Positions 1 to 12,600 of a stretch of DNA of 64,000 bases are shown piece after piece. The DNA comes from Amyelois transitella (taxonomy: Eukaryota; Arthropoda; Insecta; Lepidoptera; Pyralidae): assembly GCF_032362555.1 (NCBI RefSeq), contig NC_083510.1:8893501-8957500 (forward strand). Reading direction: 5' to 3'. How positions within the stretch are numbered: position 1 is the first letter of the stretch; each line of letters opens with the position of its first letter. Position numbers and translations under genes: made by a program. Below the pieces are notes generated by a model. That model did not search any database. It saw nothing but the letters and a program-made list of their open reading frames with translations, and was not told the origin of the DNA.

Positions 1-2756
1 ATTGGGTTTAATAATGAAAAAGTTATTTAATCCCTAGAAATATTTATACAAAACTAGTACCAACTTTATGTTTCTACATGTCCTTAAAAATGACATAATT
101 TACCGAACGGTAAAGGCTAGCTAGAACAGCTGACAACATTCAATTTCCTCTTAGCATATTTCACAAACATTACTCTATTTTATAATGTATAATCTTCTTT
201 CATAAACCTGGTTGCCCTTATAATTTCCTATTTGCTACTACTTTTTTAAATTTCATACAAATCGAGACTTTAATATTACAAGTGTAAGGCCCACCAGTTT
301 GTTGAAGGAAAGTCAGTTGTATGTTTGTATAAAATATATTTTTATTAATGAAGGCAGGATATATGACCGTTACTCACGCGCAGGGATGTATAAAGTATGA
401 CTTTGAGTACCTAACGGTGGCCAATCACGCATTTGAATGAGGCGAGTTGTAGGGCGATCTTCTTTTTCACATTTCAGAGCTTTAATTTTTTACAAGATTT
501 TTCCCTAGACTTTATAAGGATTTCTAAAAAGTGAAAAAAGTAATTTAAATCTAAGTGGTTACTCCTGAACGTATAGTCTATATCTCAGCAAATTTCATGA
601 AAATCGGTGTACTTATATAATCTTTTCTAAGATTTTCAACCGATCTATTTGGTTTTACTTCTTACAAAAGTTGGACTTTTTACATATTCGTAGTACCCTT
701 TAGTATAGATATTGATAAGAATACACGTGTTGTAGCTACAAAATTAAGGCTGGTTTTATTTATTTTATCATTCATGATAATGTCAATTAAATGTAAAAGC
801 GTGTTAACCCACCATGACAAACCTGTAGGGATTTTACATATCACGTCTTTATCCCTCACGGGGTATACTAACCAGAAATTCACATGATGGAAGCGAGATA
901 GGGATTTTAACGAGCGGAAATCTAACGTGTCTATCTATTTCGGTCATTACTATACAAAATTAGTTTGATCGGCATTTTGACATAAAACAACTATTATCTT
1001 ATCTCGATACGTCTCCTGTGAGCACCCGTGCACCCAGACGAGGTGCCATTGGAACCGCTAGGAAACTAGCCATTGATATTATAGGGGTGTCAATAAATTG
1101 TTGATTTCTTTCTTTTCTTTAAATATATAGGTAGTAAAATTTAGATAGGCTTGCAATGTAAATTTTATTTACTTCATCTCAATATGGTTATTTAGTAATA
1201 CTTTTTTTTGTTTAAAAGGTACTTATTTATTTATCCATAATACTTAACAAATCTATGTCATTTTGTGTGGTTCACGGCACCAATAGTAAAAAGAAAAGGA
1301 CCACATCATCTCGTTCCCATGGATATCGTAAAAGGCGATTAAGGGGTAGACTTATCAACTTGGGATTCCTCTTTTAGGCGATGGGCTAGCAACATGTCAC
1401 TATTTGAATCTCAATGCTATCATTAAGCCAAACAGGTGAACGTGGCCTATCAGTTTTTTTCAAGACTGTTGGCTCGGTATACTCCCCTAGGGATTCAGAA
1501 GTAATTATATGTATGTATGTAGACCTGAAGCTTTTTGCCTAAATAAAAATTAAGCTCAAAGATTCCGTTACATACATACATATATACAACCCAAGCTAAT
1601 AAAAGCGTAGTAAAATATAAAAATCCAACCGATAGTCAGCCCTGTAGTAGAAAGTCGTCCCGTTGCACCGGCCTGGTGCGCTATCGCTCCATATCTCAAG
1701 GGCCGGTCTAACGCAGCTATAAGGGAATCCCGGTTTTTGCATGTCTAAACCTGTTCAACTGCACCCAATCATCTGCCTTACAGATTTGATGTATAAGCAC
1801 ATAATTACTATAAAGAACAGTTCATATCCGTTGGGTTGATGTAGGTATCCCTACCCGAGCAGGAAACGTGAGAAAATGGTATTTATTAAGAAAAAAACTT
1901 GTTGTAAATAAATTGTTGAATTGCAGATCTTGGCTATATCATGAAACATGGATAGCTTAAAAATCGATGAAAACCATTATGTTTTTATTCTTTGTAAAAC
2001 AGAATTTCTGAATGATAAAAATAGTTTCCATCATATAAACTGAAAGTGATAAGAATAGAAATGAGTCTGTTATTTAAATGATCAACTTTTATCTAAAATG
2101 TGAAAACAATAACCGATAAATAAAATTATTATCTCAACTAGGTAAAGTATTGTTTTTTAAAAATTGTTTTGTTATTAGATTTTTAGAGAGAAACTAAAAC
2201 TAAAACTTATATATATTTTTAAAATAAAAAAAAAACATCAAAAATATCTTTTTTATTATATTTCAATATTACATGCACACATCTGATATTTCATTAATCA
2301 GGTACGATAAAAATGTATAATTTATGATAATTTAATTCTGAACATTTTTTTCAAATGAACCAATCACTCTAACGTGCAAATAAATATTATAGAAGTATCA
2401 TTGTATTTTAATGTAAATTTACTGTACTACGATGTTCACTATTTTTAATGTGATTTTTCATTTGAACCTATTGAGCAATTTGCAGTAACGTAATTTTAAT
2501 TTCAAATCAGGAACATTTTTGTTAAAACTACTTTTGTATCACCTATAGTTACGATTACTAACATACAATAAAACCCTCTTCATATTTTCAGTTTGTTACG
2601 TATCTAAAATTAAATTATCAAATTGTTTAAATAAAATATTAACCAGTTTTGATTTAATTACTATTTGTTTTTGTTTAGTAGAAGTGTTTTTCTTTTAAAT
2701 CCAAGGGTAGTCTTGTTTTGAGTCAGTTGTTATTTTCATGGCTTCAAGTGTCTTAT
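1..2756. other. AT-rich sequence downstream of the first secreted-protein gene
   Basis: I find no supportable gene here. The stretch holds a diverged family A repeat (about 1264-1522), a short tail fragment of the same family in the opposite orientation (about 838-880), and a moderately GC-richer patch at 1640-1780 that looks like an old repeat. The part just below 2757 is the 3' untranslated side of the minus-strand gene. Confidence 0.5.
1264..1522 (+). mobile_element. Family A short interspersed element, diverged copy
   Basis: This copy shows the family landmarks in order: a GTGTGGTTC..GGCACCAAT head, the CCCATGGAT-TCGTAAAAGGCGA block, GGCGATGGGCTAGCAAC, GTCACTATTTGAATCTCAAT, and a tail ending in ATGTATGTATGT. 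Several substitutions and a damaged pre-tail (CTCCCCTAGGGATTC instead of CTACCCCGCAAGGGATA) mark it as old. Confidence 0.75.
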
Positions 2757-5700
2757 TTACTTCTTGACTTTGTTTCGTTGTTGAGCAGAGTTTGGTCGGC
2801 GTCTCAATTCTTCTGTTTGGTCTTTTGTTTCATTGCTCTCGCTGGCTTCAGCTAGTCTTTTAGGCTCAGTAAGGGCTTCGGATTCTGCAAAAAAAAAATA
2901 TATATATTATGTTACAGTTCTTTTAAGATTTCTCTAAGGTTGTTTAATTTTGTTTTTATTCGATAAAAATATTTTTAAAATGCTTATCAAAGTAATAGAT
3001 ACTTTTGGTGAAAAAGTTGAACGGTTAACTTATATATATTTTGTATGTAGTATAAATAATAATTAAAATCTGGTGTATTGGTTGTCTATTTTTACATTTT
3101 TTCAGAATCAGATCTGCTTTGATTCGTGATGTAAGGTTCTAAGGAGAAGTTAAAGTTCATTAGCCCATTCTGAACCGATGACTCTTCACTGCCCATAATA
3201 CCTACGCTGTTATCTTCTCTCATCTCAGTATCTACCCAAATAGTCTTATTTCCTTTCTATCAAATTTATATAACTCTGAAACCACCTCTTCATTCTCTCA
3301 CTAATCTTAGGTTTTTTTTATGTTATTTGATTCCAAAGTTTCCATCCAATACATCAAGTCTGGATATCATACCATTGTTCCCGGTTCTGGCATTGTTGGC
3401 AGGACTGCCCCCTCCCTGCAGACCCACGAACTGGTTCAAACGGACTGATCCTCTAGGACCTTCAGCGCCTTGAGGGCCAGGCACAGGTCTGTAAATAAAT
3501 ATTTAAATAATGAATTAAATAAAAAAAAAAACAATGAAGATATATTCTTTAATTTAAGAATTGTTAAGTATAAAATCTAGATCGAAAAGTTTTTTGTGCA
3601 TGGATTTTAAATTAGACTTTGGGTTTTTCATGTTGTAGACTAAAACTTCTTCCTAATGAAATAATTGAATTATAATGATAAGATTAATAGGTTATTTACT
3701 TATGTAATCACATCTTAGACATTAATGATAATATAAGGAATATATTAGTCGTTACATACTGTTATATTATATGTATTGAATTTCAGGCGAACATAAATAA
3801 TTTAGACACACATAACCAACCATCTTACTAACAAATTAATTTATCAAATCCGGATTAAGATATGTAACAGTTAATCAATGATCAATGAACGAGTTGATTT
3901 AAATTGTTATATTATATTAATGTACGTCGAGTAATTTTTTGACATTATAAGAACTTAAATAAACCCTTATCTTAATTTTTACATCCATTGCTTTTTGTAA
4001 ACACGAAAGTTTTTAATAAAATGTTATCCTACATAATAGCGGTTTTTTAGGGTAGTATTTTTTTACGAATGATGATGTGGATACTTCTTTGTAAACTTCT
4101 TTTTGATTTGTATATGAAAAAATACATAAGACTTACTGATAGGCAATCACTGGTTCCTGGTACCCCAGATCAAAAGGTCTGTTGATGAGTGGACTGCCGA
4201 GGAGGAGGTTTGGGTTCCCTCCCTGGGCGATCCCAAACTGTCTGGGGTAGCCAACTATAGGAGAAATCACGGCTTGTCCTGATGGGTCCAGGAGAACCGC
4301 ATTTTGGTAACCTGCGGTAAGAAAGATAGAGTAATTAATAAGATGTAAAAACGATAAAATAATTAACTAGGTACTAGGTACTCTTCTGGATTTAGTATTT
4401 TTTTATATTTAAAAGTTACGTGCATATAGCCTATTTTGGTGGAGTAAAATGGAGCGTACTTCTTCTTCTTCTTCACTCTTAGTAGAAGAGAGGAGATAAT
4501 TTAATTTTGCGGTTGTTAAATATTTTCAACTTTTAGGTCTGTAAGCTTCTAAGTTTTAAGTAAGGAATTTATCTATTAATGCACTTGTCAGTTTCTGGGA
4601 TCATCAGAACATCAGATCCTGGGATCAACCAAAACTTTACCATTACTAAATCATGGATATGTGCTTCTGGATACATTCTTGTGTAGGCACAACTAACAAA
4701 AACGCCATGAGATTGATGTACTTAATGCTCTCACCATTAGCGGGGTATGCAGAGTTACCCTGGGGAGCTGCGGCCACAATGTACACGGGTTGGTAACCTC
4801 CAATAGTTCCCGGTCTGTAAGAAAATATAAAATTACAAGCCTTAAACTGAGTGATCAAGTTCTATAAATTTGGTTATTTTAATTGCTTAATTTTAAGCCA
4901 GTTGAAACAATATCTTTTTCTTGATTGTCTTTGTTTTGTACTTAGCATATCACATAAAAGCCGGATATGATTTTTATTTTTTTGGCATTATTACTCTACT
5001 TTAAGATTTAGGCCAGATCTCTTTCTCTCTTATTATTATATTTTCTCATACCCAAAGAAAGAATGTATGTAATGTATGAATGTAAGTGATTTTATAAAAT
5101 GACACAAAGTTTTTACTAATAATAATATAACGAAAACCGGCTTTTTAATTTTTTTGGCTTTTTTTTTTTATATCAGATAATGTTATGTCAGATAAGTAAG
5201 TGGATATATATATATATAATATGATAAAACCATAGGAGCTCAAGTTTCTTTGCAGTACATATGTATGTTGTGATGTCGCGCCTCAACTTGCGACGTTTAC
5301 TTCAACGTCACAATGTATAATTAGTTTATACAAATTTGTTTCAATGTATACTTAGTTTATACAAATATGTGAATGTTCGGGACCTGTATCCCGGTACTGG
5401 CATATGGACGATGAACACTCGTTGCCCGGGAACCAATCCGGGTATGTTGGGCGAGACTGGATTCTGTAAATGTAAAATTATCATGTTCACATTTTCATTA
5501 TTTTTAGTTCGTGTTTGTCTCATTCCTATGCATAAAGAATACTTTAGCACAACTTAAATTTAACAAAAATCTCTCCACAATCCCTCTCTAATTCAAAAAT
5601 TTAACAAGTTAATTTGTCCATAATTTTAGCAAAGATTTAAATATATATAGATGAACGTTAAGGGATAGGCTTATACCCTTGGGATTCTTCTTTCAGGCGA

Positions 5701-6568
5701 TGGGCTAGCAACCTATCACTATTTGAATCTCAATATTATGAACGTGGCCTAACAGTATTTTCAAAACTGTTGGCTCTGGCTACCGCGCAAGGGATATAGA
5801 CATGATTATATGTATGTATGTACGATAAAAGTATGAATTTGTTCACCTGCGTTCAGTGCCGTGTGGTCCCCGGCACCAGTACAAAAAAGAATAGGACCAC
5901 TCCATCTCTTTCCCATGGATGTCGTAAAAGGCGACTAAGGAATAGGCTTATAAACTTGAGATTCTTTTTTAGGCGATGGGCTAGCAACCTGTCACTATTT
6001 GAATCTCAATTCTATCATTAAGCCAAATAGCTGAACGTGGCCATTCAGTATTTTCAAGACTGTTGGCTCTGTCTACCCCGCAAGGGATATAGACGTGACC
6101 ATATGTATGTATGTATTTGTTCACCTGTTGTGGTGGTTGCTGCGGGGTCTGCGCCCCGGGGATCAGCTCGACCTCACTGTCGGGCTCCAAGGTCTCAAGT
6201 CTGGAGGGAGCGCCGTTCGAGCCCGCGTTCGGGTTTCCTGAAACCAATCCAACATTGCATGAAGAAGTTGTGACGCTAATTCAAAATTCAAAATTTTTTA
6301 TTCATTATTATAGGATATTATTATATCGCTTAATAATTGTCGTATGGTTTAACAACTTGGTTGACGTCAAATAAATTACTTAAAAACTAAGTTTACTGCC
6401 GCTTCCAAGGCGTCAGTGCAGAAGAAGCGGTAACAAACTGCACTGCAGCATTTTCTTCACAACGTCAACTTCACAATATTAATTTATACTTAGAATAGAA
6501 TGTGGACGGGAGAATACATTGTTCACGGGAGATTTATATATTTGTGAGATTTAATATTGAAAAAAGAA

Positions 6569-6608
<40 letters not shown>

Positions 6609-9600
6609 ATGGATTGCCAATTTTAAAAAGATTTATGTACAGAGTGTACTGAAATTTTGATTTAAGTTCAAATTAAACTACAATTAATTACGAGGTTCCT
6701 GTGCCAAGCTCGAGCCAGATGTTTTTATCATTTAGGTAATCATCAGTCCTATAATAAGCCTTCTCACAAAGTACTTTCTTTACATACTCTTTGAATTTTC
6801 GGTTGGGCATATCAAGAACAGACTCCGGCAACCTATTATAAAATCGTATACAGTTCCCCATAAATGATTTACTGACTTTGCTAAGCCTATGAAACGGCAT
6901 GACTAATTTATGTTTATTACGTAAATTTCTATCAGTTGTGGCACTAACTTTTTGAAAAAAAGAGGTATTTTTCCTAACATACATTATAAGATCAAAAATG
7001 TACTGGGACGCTACTGTAGGTATGTTTATTTTCTTAAAGAGTTGTCTTAACGAGTCTCTTGGTCCTAAGCCGTAAATTGCGCGAACGGCCCTTTTCTGAA
7101 TTATAAAAATAGTTTGTATATCAGCCGCGCTACCCCATAAAAGTAAACCATAAGATAACAAGCTATGAAAATAGCTGAAATAAACAAGCCTAGCTGTAGC
7201 TACATCTGTCAAATATAAATTACGAATATACATTAAAAAAGAAAAAAAAAAATCAACCTAACCTATAAGTACATGTTCTCAAGGTATATATTCTAGTCCA
7301 AAGAATTTTAAAAGTTGGTAAGTATTTTATTATCAAGTCTTAACAAAATTCGGACAAGTGAACTGAGTGATGGAAGGCATTAGTTACATAGATACATATA
7401 TTACGTCTTTATCCCTTATAGGGTAATCAGAGCAAAGTCTCTTGATAAGACTAATGGCCTTTCAATCTTTTCCACTGACTCTGTGGCTCAATGATATATT
7501 GTAACTCAAATAATGACAGGTCGTTAACTCATCGCCTAAAAGAGCAATCCCCAGTTAATTTGTTTATTTGATCTTTTACCAAAATTTTATTTTAATCCTT
7601 TCATAATATTCAAGGCAAAAAAACTTGCCTGTACGTGTTTGCTGTCAGTGTATTTCTTTACCTTGTTTTTGTTGAGCTTGATTGTAATAGTTGGCAACTT
7701 CTTGATTTTCCAAATAGTAATCGTAACTGGAACAAAAAAAAAGTAATGAATTAGTAATCTTTGTGTTTCTGTAGAAATAATAATTAATAATGTTGCGCAC
7801 CTATTCCTAAACATGTTTCAATTGTTTCTGCATCAAGTTTGTAGTTCACACGAAACTTGACATAGGTAATATATTAACGAGTTCAGCTTGTTTTAATAGG
7901 TAGGTAGGTATGTTGGATGGTACAATAACTACATACACTGCAATACGGTTAAAGCATTCTTAGCTATGCATATATAATTTGTAAAATACGAGAAAATTGT
8001 TGGTAAGTATATGATGGCTGGTATTCGTATTTGGAGCAAGTAGCTAAAAACAATTTTACTTTTTAACAGTACTTACGGGTTAATTTGTTGAAGCTGCGCA
8101 GGCGCCTGCTGCTGGTAGAGCCGCGGGGGTGAAGGAGGCGCCGCACTCACAGCCAGCCAAAGGCAAGATAGTAAGTACTGAAAAAATAAAATGTAATTAT
8201 ATGTTATGTAAATAGCTGCACTTATTTTCTTTACTTATAGAATATGAATTACTTATAATAAACAACAATTATACCTTTGACTTAATAAATGATTAAGGAT
8301 GTAGCTCTCCTGTAAAAAAACCATATATTACCCGTTTCCATGGAAATTTAGACGTACTTTTTTTGAACTTGTCCACTGTTTTGTTTAAAACTGTCCAAGT
8401 AAAAAAACATGACAGATTTCAGCATTTTACGCCCAGTAATGTCGACTTTACCACGTCTAATCATTAACTTGTTACTTTAAAAATGCTGCACCCGTTGAAA
8501 TTGGTATAATAATTATAGTTTTTCGGATTGTTGTACCAATATCCACCAAGTGAAGAAATTATGAATCACCTTAAACTTGAAGTAGGTCTTAGATTGTTGA
8601 ATTTCTATCACAAATTGATCTTTTTTTTAACCACCCAATCTAACTAAAGGTTCGACTGGTATAGAATGCCTTATGGCATTAAGTATCTACATTATTTTAG
8701 TTGCAATAAAGTTTACATTAATAAAAAAAGAAGTGTTTTTAATCATTTTATGCTTTTGATACCAAACTTTTTTATATGCTAACTAGCTATGCCCGCGACT
8801 TCGTCCGCGTGGAATATTTATTTTGGGCATCACTGAAGCCCTCAAGGATGAATAATTTTCCCCATCTTTTTTCACCGCGGATGGTTCCCAGCACCAATAC
8901 AAAAAGGAATAGGACCACGCCATCTCTTTTCCATGGATGTCGTAAAAGGCGACTAAGGGAATAGGCTTACAAACTTGGGATTCTTTTTTTAGGCGATGGG
9001 CTAGCAACCTGTCACTATTTGAATCTCAATCCTATCATTAAGCCAAATAGCTGAACGTGGCCATTCAGTCTTTTCAAGACTGTTGGTTCTGTCTACCCCG
9101 CATGGGATAGGTATAGATGTGACCATATGTATGTATCTTTTTTCACATTTTCCATTATTTCTTCGCTTTTTTTTTTGAACTTTTAGGAAAGTTGCAGCGT
9201 GATGTTATATAGCCTTAGCCTTCCTCGATAAATGGTCTATTCAACGCAAAGAATTTTTCAATTCGAACCAATAGCTCCTGAGATTAGCGCGTTCAAACAA
9301 ACAAACTCTTCAGCTTTATAATATTAGTATAGATTAATTCTCTTAGCTTGCAATTAAAACAATGAAATTTGAGATTTCATCAGACACTGATAAAACCAAG
9401 TACGTGTCAACTCATTGCCTCTTTAAAGATGAGACAATCAAACAATACGACTTAATTATAATTCAAATGTGTGACTAACACCATTTCACCTTCGCCGGGG
9501 TCTGCAGAGGCCGACTGGCCGGAAAATGAAGGGTTACGAAACACTCGCAAAATCGCGACCTCACCATGGATCGGGACGGCAAATAATTGGAGATTTATGG

Positions 9601-12600
9601 TGGAAATGAGCCGTGCACTGAATTTGTGGAAGGAGTTTGAAGGACGTGTGTTTTAGAGGATTTTGATATGTGACGAGTTCGAAATATTAATTAGGTAGAC
9701 ACTCTTAATGAATTTATTTTCTTATAGCGGGGCAAATATCGTGAGGAAACTTGCATGTTCACCAGATTGAATGTGTATCCTAACTACATAAGTTAGGATT
9801 TAAAGTGCATCTCAATATCAAATGGAAGTCGCTTCTCTTATGACCTGAGACGGACCCCGCTATCTTTTTTGAGAGTAAAGGACGCAACCGGGAATAAGCC
9901 CAGGGGGATCAGGATGATTCTTTTTTCAAACATTAATGTATGATTGAATATATATAATGTTTCTACGCAATTAGGACTTGCAACATAACTAATGTCTGAG
10001 ATTTAGAGAAAAGCTATCAGCTTGCAAAAATAAGTTCAGTACCTATATTTTTACGAGTTTTCTTTCACTCTCGCTTTAAAGATTACTCTTATTGTCTATT
10101 CATTTTTACACAAACATTTTTTAATGAAGAACATATGAGACATACCGAAAACATACGTATTAAATAGTTAAAAAACGTGGTAAGTAATTTTTTTCACATT
10201 CATAGAAATGCAAGTACGTAAACTAGCATACGGTTACTAAAAAGTGTAATTGTTATTCAATGCAGTAAACATACTTGTGTTACACAATAGAACTTCCTAC
10301 ACGCAGCTACAATGTGCATTAACTATTGATTGTTTGTAAACAAATGTGAAAAATACGTTACGTTTTTACTAGACATGATACATTTATAGGGATTGTGTTA
10401 AAATATTTCCAGAACTTTTATATAAACTGTTATGATAATGTTAGTGATTTGCTGTTTAGCAATGAAGGTTTGTCAGCAATCCTTCGAAATAGTCTAACTG
10501 CTATCAATTTTCTTCGGATTTTATTCGGCCCGTATTATTAATAAGATGGCTCCAGTAACTATAGGGCTCAAAATTTTAGTAAATGATGGTTCTTTAGTAT
10601 ATTTGTGTGAGTAGAATAGGAATGTAACGTCTCATTTCGTGAAGATGACAGAAAAGTAATCGGGATAATAAATGTGGATAGTTATAAAAGCAATAACAAT
10701 GTTAGCTTCAGAAAATCTGAACACTTCATTGGTCATAACACCTTTGCCAATTTCTTTCAGAGCAATAAAGTATCATAAAACTATTTGTAGCGAGCACTTT
10801 TGAAGCCCCAACCCAAAAAAGACCGAAAGCCGAACAATCTAGAAAAATATAACCCATCGAGTCAAGAATGTATTTAAAGGACTTATTGGCAAAACGACCG
10901 AACAGTAGAACTTCGAAACAAATAGCTGGAAATTGTGATGATGATTCTTCTTACATATTTTCTAGCGGAATCTGTTTCATCACTGTAAATAACGATGATT
11001 TAATTGTCGATGACATGATCGCCAATTACCATAGAGCATCGAGACATAAATTAACAAACATAACATTGTTTACTGATAGACCATCGATGCATTCTTTAGA
11101 TTTTTCACTGATTGGCGCCAGTTGATTGCTGGGTTTTTTAGTACTTATAGAGCTTATAAATTAGTAAGCATATTCATTTGTTGCGATACAAAAAGCAACC
11201 GTCAGTGATTTTATTAGGAGTCAACCTTCGTCTTTTAGGATGTTAATCTACAATAACTTATTAGACATTAAAGCGAAGTAAACATAAAAATATTGTAAAA
11301 CAGAATAAAAATTGTCAAATGGTGATATTTTACTCGTAACTCACTTGAAATAACAAAGTAAACATCCGTTGCATCTGGGGACAGACAAACATAAGATAGA
11401 TGCATCTAAAAGTGATGGTATTAGAGAAATCTATGTGAAAAACAGTGACATTGATTGAATATTTTATTCAACAGATGTTTGTTGAGTATCTAACTAAATT
11501 AATGAATACAACAAAACAACAATCTATGTATCCTGCTTATAAAAGCTAGCTATTATATAACTGAGACAATACTTAACGGATGTGCACACGTATTATTTTA
11601 TTATTTGACGGAAGGAAGGCAAAAGTATGAACATTAGCTGACCGTCACCTCATTATAGGAACAATCATTGTACCACTACTTAACAATGTGTACAATCTAT
11701 GATTTTATGTACCTGTACGAGGTAAGATACATTTTAATACTCAAATATATCAAAAACTAAACAAGGAAAGATGAATCAAAATATGCAAGGAAATTTGTGT
11801 ACGAAATTAGACTACAATCTACACTAGGTATTATGTTTCTCCTCTTAGATTTCACGGGTCTATACACCCCGGATTTTTGAGAGGCTTGCGTGGGGATATA
11901 AATCCAACACGTAGAGGCCCTTTGGAGAAGTTGATGTTATGTTGTCTCTCTTATGAGGTGGAGCTATTACAAAATAAGGAAAAGGATTATGGGTTATGGA
12001 GTTGACGTTTGGATGGATTTAAACTGGGCTATTGTTGGAGAAGTTCGGACACCTGCCATAATCATGAATACGTGACTATTATGTGGCAGGTGGTGACTCG
12101 CCACTCACTAAATGGGCCCCTCAAATCAGTCACCATGATAGGTAACAAAGGGGCAACATCGGCGTGGGTGGCTAAGGATGTCGAGAGGTGAGACTGCGGG
12201 GCGTGAAATCATGGTGATCCAGTCAGGCACCCCCGGCGTTATGACATTTTACACTTCCATCCTTCGAGCGTATAGCTCTCGCGACTCCACTCTGACCGGC
12301 CGGTTAAGGCAAGCCAGAGGTAGGGGTCCTGTCCCTCATCGGTTTCCACTCCGACCTTGGCGAAGGAAGATCGGAGGCGAGGAACAGGGGCCTCCCCTGG
12401 GAGCACTCAGGTCCGTGGGGTCGCTACTCCCCAACAGCTCGCCACAAGCTGCCCTGCGGAGACTGATTGCACTGGGAAGGTGACCCAGGGGGCTTAGGTA
12501 TGTTCTTGTGATTGCCTGGAAGAGATTGCATAATGCGATAAGGTCGACTTTTGTACATCACCTTAGTATAACTTTATGATAAGTTATTTTTGTTAATACA

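Noticed and set aside
6037-6374. Overlapping plus-strand open frames of 78 and 87 codons
   Set aside because: They run from the family A repeat antisense through exon 4 of the minus-strand gene. The start MAIQYFQDCWLCLPRKG recurs in another copy at 34719, so it is repeat translation.
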